From a virus, in the IMG/VR virus record IMGVR_UViG_3300022602_000353, positions 1-26,665 of that record: 26,665 nucleotides of DNA, one strand, 5' to 3'. A program made the position numbers and the translations under genes. Positions 1 to 6,018 of the stretch are shown piece after piece. The notes beneath the pieces were generated by a model. The model was not told where the DNA came from. It saw only the letters and a list, made by a program, of their open reading frames with translations, and did no database searches. The stretch's first letter is position 1. Every line of letters begins with the position of its first letter.

Positions 1-73
1 CCAGTTGGCAGAGCGTTGATGCGCCGGATTGCAAACTCGGTTTAGGTAGGTTAAACTCCTACACTGGCCTCCA
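1..73 (+). tRNA. tRNA-Cys (GCA), 5' end cut by window edge
   Basis: The 3' acceptor strand ACTGGCC (63-69) is followed by discriminator T70 and an encoded CCA (71-73). It pairs with CCAGT at position 1 if two G residues precede the window, so about two bases are missing. The anticodon loop TTGCAAA gives anticodon GCA. The T arm is GTAGG-TTAAACT-CCTAC (46-62). U73 and GCA are both cysteine identity elements. A phage tRNA with encoded CCA fits the other three tRNAs in this window. Confidence 0.88.
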
Positions 74-360
74 AGTTTTGCCTGTTTCTTAAAACAGGCC
101 GGTGTAGTGTAAGAGATGAGGAATTGCTCCAGATTTTCGTCACAAACGAAAACCTGCTATTAAAAAACGTTCCATTGCTCCAAGGTATCCCGCATTGAGT
201 TGCACTGTTTGTTGATCCTTGGCATATTGGTAACAACTGCTTTTTGTCTTTTGCTTTGGTGACAGCGCCTGATAAGCGTTACTCCCAATGTCAATTGCAC
301 ATTGTCCCGCAATTCACTTGCTTACACTCACTGTCTTTTTCAAACACAAAGGAATTCAAA
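74..360. other. Intergenic stretch with two hairpins, no gene seen
   Basis: This stretch separates tRNA-Cys from the next gene. It holds a perfect 8-bp hairpin (GCCTGTTT-CTTA-AAACAGGC, 80-99) and a 6-bp hairpin with a 7-base loop (TTTTCG-TCACAAA-CGAAAA, 134-152). Neither is followed by a T-run, so neither looks like a terminator. The second mimics an anticodon arm, but U33 is missing and no T arm follows on either strand. The short sequence ATTGCTCCA occurs twice (about 124-131 and 174-181). I could not find a convincing coding frame, tRNA or clear promoter here. It could be an untranslated leader of the downstream gene. Confidence 0.4.
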
Positions 361-930
361 ATGAACATTACACTACGCAAAGCCAACGCACTACAAACAG
401 CAATTCAAGAACACATCAAAAGCATTGACATCAAAACATCGGTGTCCGTGAACGAATTCCAAAAGCCTTTTGATGAAATCAGCCACGCACGTGAAACTCT
501 GATTGCAAACGACAAACGCCGTGCAGACTTGACTGCTACCTTGTACGTGATCCGTGCCCAAGTGGGTGATGCAAACTCTACCAGCGGTGTCAGCGCACAG
601 TTGGCACAGGCAGCATACATCGACAAGCGTGTGGCACAGTTGAAGACCCTAGTCGACTCCAAAGCCTCAGACAGCCTTGATATTGTTGTAGGCAAGTTGG
701 ACAAGATCCGCAACGACAAGGGCGAAAGCCGTCGTAGCATCTATGCCAGCGACACAGTGGAAACTGGTGTGTTGGATGCAGCACAGATTGACCAGTTCAA
801 GACTGACATGCAGATGCTGAAAAAGCAAAAGCAGGCAATCAACGACAAGGTGTTGGAACTCAACATCCGCACAGAAATCACATTGTCCGACAGCGATGTG
901 GCACTGTTAAAGCAGGAACAGTTGATTTAA
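361..930 (+). CDS. Conserved phage coiled-coil protein, function unknown
   Basis: A 189-residue soluble, charged protein with long helical stretches rich in K, E, Q and D. It has no signal peptide or membrane segment. Heptad-like spacing around residues 40-75 and 135-170 suggests coiled coils. The ATG at 361 is chosen because AAAGGA lies just upstream at a proper distance; the same frame opens further upstream (to 244) without a comparable site. The look is that of a conserved protein of large myoviruses, but I do not recognise a named family. It is followed by a strong intrinsic terminator, so it ends a transcription unit. A structural or scaffold role is possible but unsupported. Confidence 0.75.
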   Translation: MNITLRKANALQTAIQEHIKSIDIKTSVSVNEFQKPFDEISHARETLIANDKRRADLTATLYVIRAQVGDANSTSGVSAQLAQAAYIDKRVAQLKTLVDSKASDSLDIVVGKLDKIRNDKGESRRSIYASDTVETGVLDAAQIDQFKTDMQMLKKQKQAINDKVLELNIRTEITLSDSDVALLKQEQLI

Positions 931-937
931 CTGCACA

Positions 938-957
938 GCCCCGCAAGGGGCTTTTTT
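938..957 (+). terminator. Rho-independent terminator
   Basis: A GCCCC stem, GCAA tetraloop and GGGGC stem are followed by six T residues. It lies 8 bases after the stop of the coiled-coil gene and only two bases before tRNA-Arg, so the tRNA needs another promoter or read-through. Confidence 0.9.
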
Positions 958-959
958 GT

Positions 960-1034
960 GGGTCCTTAGTTCAACGGATAGAATACCATGCTTCGAACTT
1001 GGGGATAGGGGTTCGATTCCTCTAGGACCCTCCA
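960..1034 (+). tRNA. tRNA-Arg (TCG)
   Basis: The acceptor GGGTCCT (960-966) pairs with AGGACCC (1024-1030). The D stem is GTTC/GAAT, with A20 in the loop, an arginine identity element. The anticodon loop CTTCGAA gives TCG, reading CGA. The T loop is TTCGATT, and CCA is encoded at 1032-1034. The anticodon stem has one T-T mismatch and the discriminator base is T, whereas A or G is usual for tRNA-Arg. The fold is otherwise standard. Confidence 0.88.
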
Positions 1035-1055
1035 AATCTAGTACTTTAGTGCTCA

Positions 1056-1084
1056 TTGACACTAAATGAATATGGTGCTATAAT
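1056..1084 (+). promoter_or_regulatory. Sigma70-type promoter for the phosphatase/kinase operon
   Basis: An exact TTGACA (1056-1061), a 17-base spacer and an exact TATAAT (1079-1084). TGC before the -10 box adds an extended -10 element. Transcription would start near 1091, just before the GGAGA ribosome site of the phosphatase gene at 1104. Confidence 0.88.
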
Positions 1085-1103
1085 ACAGGTAATGGAGAAC
1101 AAT

Positions 1104-1607
1104 ATGCCGTGGATTCAGAATGTAGCAAAAAGTGATATTAGTCAGGGGTTTCATATTGACCCGGGTCCTAACGCTATGCTGATACAGATTGTAGACTGCG
1201 GTTGTGAGTTCCCTGCTCCAAAATATTCTTTCAAAGAAGTTCACCAGTTTGAATTTCTTGATGTAGAGGAAAAAGATACAGTACTTGACGAGGCCATGCG
1301 TTGCAGTCCCGAACAGGCAGCAGAGCTGACCCGTTTGTTACAACACGCATTGGCGAACCACATGAATGTGATTGTTCATTGCCACGCAGGAGTGTGCCGC
1401 AGTGGTGCAGTTGCAGAAGTTGGCATCATGTTGGGATTCAATGATACAGAAGCATTTCGTGCTCCTAACTTACTTGTTAAGCACAGAATGATGAGAGCAT
1501 TGGGCCTGTACTATGATGAGAACGAAGCTCCAACCATCAATGGCAAGCCCTACCAATACAGCGCTGGGGGCATTATTTTGCCTCCAGATCATGAAGGTGA
1601 TGTTTAA
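1104..1607 (+). CDS. Dual-specificity/tyrosine phosphatase-like protein
   Basis: A 167-residue cytoplasmic protein with the cysteine phosphatase signature HCHAGVCRSG at residues 92-101. In the CX5R loop C93 would be the nucleophile and R99 the phosphate-binding arginine. D53 lies in a region where a general acid might sit. The start at 1104 is chosen for the GGAGA site seven bases upstream; an upstream in-frame opening overlaps the promoter. It is the first gene of an operon with a polynucleotide kinase, a metallophosphoesterase and an RNA ligase. Viral members of this superfamily include RNA 5'-phosphatases, so an RNA substrate is an inference from context. A protein phosphatase is the alternative. 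Confidence 0.8.
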   Translation: MPWIQNVAKSDISQGFHIDPGPNAMLIQIVDCGCEFPAPKYSFKEVHQFEFLDVEEKDTVLDEAMRCSPEQAAELTRLLQHALANHMNVIVHCHAGVCRSGAVAEVGIMLGFNDTEAFRAPNLLVKHRMMRALGLYYDENEAPTINGKPYQYSAGGIILPPDHEGDV

Positions 1608-1619
1608 AAGAGGTAAACA

Positions 1620-2090
1620 ATGAATCGTAAAAATTATTTGTACATGTTGATTGGTGTGCCTGCTAGTGGCAAGAGCACTTGGATCAACAACCAAGAATGG
1701 ACACGGGATATTCCCGTTGTTTCCAGTGATCGTTTCATTGATGACTATGCACAAAAGCAAGGCAAAACTTATAATGAAGTGTTTGATGAATACATCAAGA
1801 TTGCAACAAAGTTGATGGAAAACCAAGTGTTGGTCTGTCAAGCAAATAACAAGGATGTAATCTGGGATCAGACCAACCTGACAGCAAAAAGTCGTGCAGT
1901 CAAGTTGAATATGTTGCCCGACTACTACAAGATTGCAGTGGTGTTTCTAACACCGGCAACAGAAGAACACGCTCGTAGATTAGCAGGCCGCCCAGGCAAA
2001 GCTATCCCAGAAGGGGTATTGCGTTCCATGGCTGCTAACTTAGAGTTACCAATAGAAGCAGAAGGATTCCAAGAAATCTGGTACGCATAA
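1620..2090 (+). CDS. Polynucleotide 5'-kinase (P-loop, kinase domain only)
   Basis: A 156-residue P-loop kinase of the T4 polynucleotide kinase/AAA_33 type. The Walker A motif GVPASGKST lies at residues 12-20. SSD at 35-37 fits the acceptor-end binding aspartate, WDQTNLTAKSR at 82-92 is a family hallmark, and basic residues near 119-124 fit the lid. T4 Pnkp is about 300 residues with a C-terminal HAD 3'-phosphatase; that half is absent here. A GAGG site precedes the ATG. It sits 12 bases after the phosphatase and 10 before the metallophosphoesterase, so 3'-end healing may come from those neighbours. The likely role is 5'-phosphorylation of RNA ends before ligation. Confidence 0.85.
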   Translation: MNRKNYLYMLIGVPASGKSTWINNQEWTRDIPVVSSDRFIDDYAQKQGKTYNEVFDEYIKIATKLMENQVLVCQANNKDVIWDQTNLTAKSRAVKLNMLPDYYKIAVVFLTPATEEHARRLAGRPGKAIPEGVLRSMAANLELPIEAEGFQEIWYA

Positions 2091-2100
2091 GGATATAATT

Positions 2101-2643
2101 ATGACAAAATGGATTACAAGTGACTTGCATTTCGGACACGCAAACATCATGAATTTTTGTCCCGTAACACGGGCCGGCTTCACAGATGTGGATGACATGC
2201 GAGAAAAAATGATTGCAGAATGGAACGCAAATGTGCAACCAGATGATGAAACATTTATCTTGGGTGACTTTGCTTTCTTGCCAGCAAAAGACGCAGTACA
2301 AATCTTGCGCCGTTTGAACGGTACCAAGATTTTGATTGAAGGCAATCACGACCGCAAGTTGTTGAACGACCCCGCATTCCGTGCAGAGTTCAAGGAGGTA
2401 CATCAGTACTTGCGCTACAACCATGAAGGACAGATTGTGATTATGTTACACTATCCTATTCACGAATGGGACCAAATGCACCGTGGTGCGGTTCACTTCT
2501 ATGGTCATGTGCATGGCAAAGAAACTGGCTTGGAAAAGTATCGTGCTCGTGATGTGGCGTTTGACGCAACAGGTCGTGTGGTCAGCCGCTTGGATGAAAT
2601 GATTCGTGATGCGTTAAAGGGTGAAATCCGCGCTCATCACTAA
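2101..2643 (+). CDS. Calcineurin-like metallophosphoesterase
   Basis: A 180-residue protein with the full set of binuclear metallophosphoesterase motifs: DLHFGH (8-13), GD (55-56), GNHD (81-84), LHYP (116-119) and GHVHG (135-139). It has no signal peptide, so it acts in the cytoplasm. AAGGA lies eight bases before the ATG. It follows the kinase gene closely and ends at a palindrome that includes its stop codon. Family members hydrolyse phosphomonoesters or diesters. In bacterial Pnkp a domain of this superfamily removes 2',3'-cyclic and 3' phosphates from RNA, so an RNA-healing role is a reasonable inference here. The true substrate cannot be read from the sequence. Confidence 0.85.
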   Translation: MTKWITSDLHFGHANIMNFCPVTRAGFTDVDDMREKMIAEWNANVQPDDETFILGDFAFLPAKDAVQILRRLNGTKILIEGNHDRKLLNDPAFRAEFKEVHQYLRYNHEGQIVIMLHYPIHEWDQMHRGAVHFYGHVHGKETGLEKYRARDVAFDATGRVVSRLDEMIRDALKGEIRAHH

Positions 2644-2665
2644 AGTAGTACTCGAGTACTACTTT
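2642..2665. repeat. 24-bp perfect palindrome, copy 1 of 3
   Basis: AAAGTAGTACT-CG-AGTACTACTTT, perfectly self-complementary. It begins inside the stop codon of the metallophosphoesterase gene and its last base is the first base of the next promoter's -35 box. Copies with the same arms lie at 14704-14725 and 17748-17769. As RNA it would form a hairpin with flanking A and T runs, so it could be a bidirectional terminator. As DNA it could bind a dimeric regulator. Confidence 0.85.
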
Positions 2666-2693
2666 TGACTCAAAATGGTTTTGGTTGTATAAT
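2665..2693 (+). promoter_or_regulatory. Sigma70-type promoter next to palindrome copy 1
   Basis: TTGACT (2665-2670), a 17-base spacer and TATAAT (2688-2693). The stretch GGTTGTATAATA is shared with promoters at 14789 and 15052. It reads into the gene at 2727, whose leader ends in GGAGAACAAT like that of the gene at 1104. Confidence 0.85.
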
Positions 2694-2726
2694 ATACACA
2701 TACAGACAGCAAAACAGGAGAACAAT

Positions 2727-3071
2727 ATGAGCAACGGCGCCAAATTCTATGCTATTCGAATCAAGGGTACCGACTTTTTTAAGTGTAGTGGTAAAAACTT
2801 ATATTTTGCTACTTTTGAAGATGCCATGACCAAAGGCGTATACTTCAATCAGCGAAAAACTGCTGAAAAGGTACTGAAGGCCAACACAAAACAATTGGCC
2901 GCAGATGGTTGGCCTATTAATTACAGCCAATTCGTCATTATTAATGAAAATGAAGACAAGTACTACTCTGGTATACAACAATTTGTAGACAGCCAATCAG
3001 AATTGTATGAGATTGAGCATTGGAATATTGAGTTGGAAATTGTCGAACTGGCCATGGCCATCATAGAATGA
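2727..3071 (+). CDS. Phage hypothetical protein
   Basis: A 114-residue acidic soluble protein without recognised motifs. The start is set at 2727 by the GGAG site eight bases upstream; the open frame further upstream runs through the promoter. It is the first gene after the promoter at 2665-2693 and precedes two small genes and RNA ligase, so it is probably co-transcribed with ligase. No function can be given. Confidence 0.7.
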   Translation: MSNGAKFYAIRIKGTDFFKCSGKNLYFATFEDAMTKGVYFNQRKTAEKVLKANTKQLAADGWPINYSQFVIINENEDKYYSGIQQFVDSQSELYEIEHWNIELEIVELAMAIIE

Positions 3072-3093
3072 ACATTTCGGAGTTGAACTATGA
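3072..3093 (+). repeat. 22-bp coding/ribosome-site repeat, copy 1 (relic)
   Basis: The sequence from ACATTTCGGAG to AACTATGA is identical at 3251-3272 and 17386-17407. In the other copies it encodes the protein tail HFGVEL, its stop, the Shine-Dalgarno GGAG and the next gene's ATG. Here the HFGVEL frame is closed by TAG at 3064-3066, so only the tail of that reading frame remains and the repeat serves as ribosome site for the gene at 3090. The match with the copy at 17386 extends a further 11 bases past the repeat with one difference. Confidence 0.85.
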
Positions 3094-3272
3094 CACGAGA
3101 ACAAATGATGGCGTTGTTTGAAAAGTCCTGTGCTAACTGGGGATTTGATTTCACCAAAGATGACAAGAGCCCCAATGGAGTAATCTATGCTTCATACGAG
3201 ACTGGTGTGATGTTTGGTATATTTGACGCAGGCTTTGATACAGCAAAAGAACATTTCGGAGTTGAACTATGA
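3090..3272 (+). CDS. Small phage protein ending HFGVEL
   Basis: A 60-residue protein starting MTREQMM and ending in the tail HFGVEL that also ends the protein at 17150-17407. Translation starts from the GGAG inside the repeat just upstream. It overlaps the next gene by ATGA, so translational coupling is likely. The central part, with aromatic and Gly residues, matches nothing I can name. Confidence 0.7.
   Translation: MTREQMMALFEKSCANWGFDFTKDDKSPNGVIYASYETGVMFGIFDAGFDTAKEHFGVEL
3251..3272 (+). repeat. 22-bp coding/ribosome-site repeat, copy 2
   Basis: Identical to 3072-3093 and 17386-17407. It codes for the HFGVEL tail of the gene at 3090 and provides the GGAG ribosome site and start codon of the gene at 3269. 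Confidence 0.88.
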
Positions 3273-3448
3273 AAGTCAAAGATTTATTGAAACTGTTAGA
3301 GGGTGTAGACCCCGAATCCACTGTACTGGTTCGTGATAATGGAAGTATTTCTCCTACTGACAATTTTGACGAACACAATGACTATAATTGTGACCGGGAT
3401 GACGAATATGAATTCTTTATTCTTGTTGCCGAGGAGTGGGATGAATGA
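3269..3448 (+). CDS. Small acidic phage protein, 59 residues
   Basis: A short, strongly acidic protein (many D and E; begins MKVKDLLKLLEG and ends EEWDE). It overlaps the upstream gene by ATGA and RNA ligase by ATGA, so it lies inside a translationally coupled run. Phages often encode such small acidic proteins, with the pattern DPEStVLVrD seen in several, but no function is established. The tight packing and the ribosome site in the repeat support that it is real. Confidence 0.75.
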   Translation: MKVKDLLKLLEGVDPESTVLVRDNGSISPTDNFDEHNDYNCDRDDEYEFFILVAEEWDE

Positions 3449-4332
3449 ACAAAGAAGAATTACGAAAGTTCGTACTAGACAATCCCAAGTTGGTCACAAT
3501 GCGGCCAGCTGGCGATGGCATCTATGTGCTAAAGTACAAGCGTACTGTGTTCTACGATAACTTGTGGAATGACTACTTAGAAGAATGCCGTGGCACAATC
3601 GTTGATGCAGACTTTAACATTGTGACTTATCCATTCACCAAAATCTATAACTATGGTGTTGAAAAGAACGCACCTGTGTTTGCCGATACTGATTTGGTAA
3701 CTGCATATCGTAAAGTCAATGGATTCATGGTTGCTCTGACTTGGTACAACAACGATGTGTTGGTGTCTACTACTGGTAGCACTGATAGTGATTTTGTTGG
3801 TTATGCACGGGAAATGATGTTGAAGCACATGCCTTGGGCTGACTGGCAAATGGCATTCGCCAATGACGATATGCAGGGTATGACTTTTATGTTTGAATGT
3901 GTGCATCCTTCAGATCCACACATCATTCCAGAAGAAATGGGCATGTACATCTTGGGCTATCGTGAAAACGAATTTGGCTCTAAGATTGGACACGATGCTT
4001 GCGTATTGCAAGACTTGTCTATCATGTTCAAGTGCCACAAGCCAATTGGGCTTACAGCTTATATGTCAGAAGTAAAGACTCTGGCTAAAGAATGTAAGCA
4101 CGAAGGTTTTGTATTCTATCACACAGATGGTCGTGCTGCTAAAATCAAGAGTCCATACTACTTGGTGAAGAAGGCATTGGCACGAAAAAAAGATATTATG
4201 TCTCTAAACAAGGAATTGGTAGAGGAAGAATATTTTCCATTAGTCGCTCACTTAACAGAAATAAAAGACCAGTTCAACGAAATGGGCGAACAGCCCCGAT
4301 TGGAATACATTCGGTCATTTCTTAATAAGTGA
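3445..4332 (+). CDS. RNA ligase, T4 Rnl1-like
   Basis: A 295-residue ATP-dependent RNA ligase. The adenylation motif KVNG lies at residues 90-93, with K90 the likely AMP-linked lysine. Upstream are ECRGTIVD and the PFTKIYNYG block typical of Rnl1-type enzymes. Motif IV is EGFVF (around 220) and motif V is KIKSPYY (around 231). Rnl1 of T4 is 374 residues, so the C-terminal tRNA-specificity domain is shorter here. Rnl1 seals tRNA cut in the anticodon loop after Pnkp heals the ends. The kinase, two phosphatase-like genes and tRNA genes nearby support the same pathway. Its 3' end overlaps the convergent homing endonuclease gene by 18 bases. Confidence 0.88.
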   Translation: MNKEELRKFVLDNPKLVTMRPAGDGIYVLKYKRTVFYDNLWNDYLEECRGTIVDADFNIVTYPFTKIYNYGVEKNAPVFADTDLVTAYRKVNGFMVALTWYNNDVLVSTTGSTDSDFVGYAREMMLKHMPWADWQMAFANDDMQGMTFMFECVHPSDPHIIPEEMGMYILGYRENEFGSKIGHDACVLQDLSIMFKCHKPIGLTAYMSEVKTLAKECKHEGFVFYHTDGRAAKIKSPYYLVKKALARKKDIMSLNKELVEEEYFPLVAHLTEIKDQFNEMGEQPRLEYIRSFLNK

Positions 4333-5007
4333 TTTGCAGTTGGTGTCGTGCCAACGAAAGTAGTTTCCACTACTCACCTGTTTACCACAATGTGGGCAGG
4401 TGAGTTTTGGTTTGTTCTTCATAATATCAGACTGTTTCTTCTTATGATCTTCGGACTTGGGTCTCTGCATCTTCGCACGAATCTCGTTAGCCTGGTCATT
4501 ACCATGCAAGTCTTCGAGACTGCGTCCTATTAGTGAGTTGCGTATAGCATCTTTGTGTGCTTGTGACTTCGGCCCATCATGTTTGCCTTGACCACTGGCT
4601 CGCATTTTTTGTCGTGTAAGCTCGGAGTGAGTTTTTCCAAACATTGGATTTAACTCACCTGAACGAGACTTCCCAAACCAAGGGTTTTTATTTCCCTTTA
4701 TGTCTGTGTGAAATGTGCCGTATCCCGTTGCTTGATTGATATATAATGGATTTTTATGAACTTGCAGTTTCTTGTGAAAGTATTCCTCTTTCTCTGCGGA
4801 TTCCTTTTTAGTGGAGTGTAGTGTCAATATACGAGTTTCAAACAAGTGTGGGTTACGATAAAGTTCTTCCAACCAAATCTGCTTGTATAGTTTGCTTGTG
4901 ACAGACCCGCGATACCCTGTTTGGATCCTTTTTACCGAAGTCCGTCCAATATAGAACGGTGGCATTTTGTCACCCTTGTAAGTCGTGAGATAAGTGCAGT
5001 AATCCAT
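4315..5007 (-). CDS. GIY-YIG homing endonuclease with NUMOD3 motifs
   Basis: A 230-residue protein read on the minus strand. The N-terminus has YLT (6-8) and FYIG (18-21), the GIY-YIG core with the first element altered, then basic residues near 27-33 and a candidate catalytic glutamate at 74 or 75 before PLYIN. NPWFGKSRSG and NPMFGKTHSE (about 108-129) are NUMOD3 DNA-binding motifs. The C-terminus has a possible zinc finger with C204, C207, H220 and C224. It is free-standing, not in an intron, and convergent with RNA ligase with an 18-base overlap. A TATAAATA octamer lies about 30 bases upstream, so late expression is likely, as known for T4 endonuclease genes. Confidence 0.85.
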   Translation of the reverse strand: MDYCTYLTTYKGDKMPPFYIGRTSVKRIQTGYRGSVTSKLYKQIWLEELYRNPHLFETRILTLHSTKKESAEKEEYFHKKLQVHKNPLYINQATGYGTFHTDIKGNKNPWFGKSRSGELNPMFGKTHSELTRQKMRASGQGKHDGPKSQAHKDAIRNSLIGRSLEDLHGNDQANEIRAKMQRPKSEDHKKKQSDIMKNKPKLTCPHCGKQVSSGNYFRWHDTNCKSLIKK

Positions 5008-5036
5008 TTGACATTTAATCCTGATTGTGATATACT
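5008..5036 (+). promoter_or_regulatory. Sigma70-type promoter
   Basis: TTGACA (5008-5013), a 17-base spacer and TATACT (5031-5036). It faces the plus-strand small genes from 5080 on and starts right beside the endonuclease start codon, so the two transcripts are divergent. Confidence 0.85.
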
Positions 5037-5044
5037 TATTTATA
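5037..5044 (-). promoter_or_regulatory. T4-type late promoter octamer
   Basis: TATAAATA reads on the minus strand, 29 bases upstream of the endonuclease ATG. This is the consensus recognised by the T4 late sigma factor gp55. About three exact copies are expected by chance in the window, so its position is what gives it weight. Confidence 0.6.
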
Positions 5045-5079
5045 TGAATATTACCCTTTCATTGATTTTAGGAGAAACT

Positions 5080-5127
5080 ATGGCATCGAAGACAGCATGG
5101 GTTCGTGACTTCTTGGAGGTTGCCTAA
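5080..5127 (+). CDS. Possible 15-residue leader peptide
   Basis: A short frame beginning MASKTAW, with a good AGGAG site seven bases upstream, is the first frame after the promoter at 5008-5036. It ends four bases before the next ATG, and GGAGG for that gene lies inside it. It may serve to couple translation to the next gene. Its shortness makes it uncertain as a functional protein. Confidence 0.35.
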   Translation: MASKTAWVRDFLEVA

Positions 5128-5131
5128 GGAA

Positions 5132-5335
5132 ATGCTTGATCCTGGATACCGTACGGTACCGAGAAAGCAAATCGTTCATGCTTGGCGACCCTGGTTCGCT
5201 TGGCGTCCAGTCCAGATACACGGCCGGCGTGTTTGGCTAAAAACCATATACCGCCGTTGTATCAATACCTACGTTGACATGGACGATTGGGAAAGATGGG
5301 AATACGGCGATATATTTGATGTATTGAAAGAATAA
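5132..5335 (+). CDS. Small conserved phage protein rich in W and R
   Basis: A 67-residue basic protein with many Trp and Arg residues (WRPWFAWRPV, VWLKTIYRR, DDWERWEYG). This pattern recurs in many tailed-phage hypotheticals, but I know of no function. The ATG at 5132 follows GGAGG by 12 bases; a GTG at 5105 in the same frame is an alternative start. It is followed one base later by the next gene. Confidence 0.7.
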   Translation: MLDPGYRTVPRKQIVHAWRPWFAWRPVQIHGRRVWLKTIYRRCINTYVDMDDWERWEYGDIFDVLKE

Positions 5336-5336
5336 C

Positions 5337-5615
5337 ATGCAAGATGAAAGTCATTTACCAGTCAGTGAACAAAGTCTAGTCTACCGCTTGCGTAAACGGG
5401 CAGAGATTAGACGCAACATTCAAGACAGAAAAAGTGTGCAAGAGGGCAAGCCTGACCGTATTGCCGACCTGCTGGAAGAAGCCGCAGACGAGATTGAACT
5501 CTTGACTACTAAGCCCGTAGAACGGAAGTGTTGCGTATGTGGCACTACTGAAAATCTACACAAAGATGGGTGGTATGGATATCGTTGCAACAGTGACGAT
5601 TGTGTGCCGTTTTAA
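5337..5615 (+). CDS. Small zinc-ribbon-like phage protein
   Basis: A 92-residue protein. The N-terminal part (about 14-57) is charged and likely helical. The C-terminal part has C-x2-C (CCVCG) and a later C-x5-C pair (YRCNSDDC), a probable zinc ribbon, ending VPF. Such four-cysteine modules bind nucleic acid or partners. It closes the unit started at 5008. No specific role can be read. Confidence 0.72.
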   Translation: MQDESHLPVSEQSLVYRLRKRAEIRRNIQDRKSVQEGKPDRIADLLEEAADEIELLTTKPVERKCCVCGTTENLHKDGWYGYRCNSDDCVPF

Positions 5616-5635
5616 AACATGTTTAACCAAACTGT

Positions 5636-5664
5636 TAGACAATCAATGATAAGTACAGTATAAT
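5636..5664 (+). promoter_or_regulatory. Promoter for tRNA-Leu and the omega-like gene
   Basis: TAGACA (5636-5641), a 17-base spacer and TATAAT (5659-5664). Transcription would begin near 5671, about ten bases before tRNA-Leu, and could read through the omega-like gene and tRNA-Gly. Confidence 0.7.
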
Positions 5665-5679
5665 AACACATTAAACAAT

Positions 5680-5763
5680 GCGTAAGTGGTGGAATGGTAT
5701 ACACTCTGGTCTTAGAAGCCAGCGCCGCGAGGATTGAGAGTTCGAGTCTCTCCTTACGCACCA
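5680..5763 (+). tRNA. tRNA-Leu (TAG)
   Basis: The acceptor GCGTAAG pairs with CTTACGC, with A73 and an encoded CCA. The anticodon arm CTGGT-CTTAGAA-GCCAG gives TAG, reading CUA. It has the long variable arm expected for a class II tRNA (84 bases) and the T loop TTCGAGT. Confidence 0.95.
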
Positions 5764-5784
5764 ACAATTCAATGAAAGTAAAAA

Positions 5785-6012
5785 ATGTCACTTGCAACAT
5801 ATAGTCGTGGTCCAAGTCTTGATCTTGAAAAATGCGTAGAAAACATGGCAGACAATCGTTACATGTTGGTTGTTGTAGCAAGTGCCAGGGCACGAGAAAT
5901 CGCAGCCAAGAATAGACACAGTACTAGATTTGAACATCTTCATCCAGTTATCACTTCATTGAAAGAAGTCGAAGATGGTATCCTTGATATCACTGGTATC
6001 AAGAACATTTAA
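5785..6012 (+). CDS. rpoZ-like: RNA polymerase omega subunit homologue (RpoZ-like)
   Basis: A 75-residue protein aligning by eye with bacterial omega. NRY at 24-26 corresponds to the NRF core of omega, and VVVASARAREIA (29-40) to the LVLVAARRARQ helix. HPVITSLKEVEDGIL (53-67) corresponds to the TVIALREIEEGLI segment. Cellular omega is 70-91 residues and folds around the C-terminus of beta-prime, aiding assembly. In a phage it might replace host omega or alter sigma or ppGpp response; this is inference. The gene lies between tRNA-Leu and tRNA-Gly, six bases before the latter. The ribosome site (GAAAG) is weak. Confidence 0.78.
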   Translation: MSLATYSRGPSLDLEKCVENMADNRYMLVVVASARAREIAAKNRHSTRFEHLHPVITSLKEVEDGILDITGIKNI

Positions 6013-6018
6013 GAATAT

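Noticed and set aside
120-160. tRNA-like anticodon arm at 131-155, either strand
   Set aside because: On the plus strand U33 is missing. On the minus strand the loop would give TGT, but no T arm, D arm or acceptor pairing follows.
51-236. Minus-strand open frame across the tRNA-Cys flank
   Set aside because: It overlaps the tRNA, lacks a ribosome site and has no protein-like composition.
244-360. Upstream extension of the coiled-coil gene
   Set aside because: A good ribosome site lies just before the ATG at 361, and the extension has no such site.
1470-1841. Long minus-strand frame opposite the phosphatase and kinase genes
   Set aside because: It lies antisense to two well-supported genes and shows no recognisable motif.
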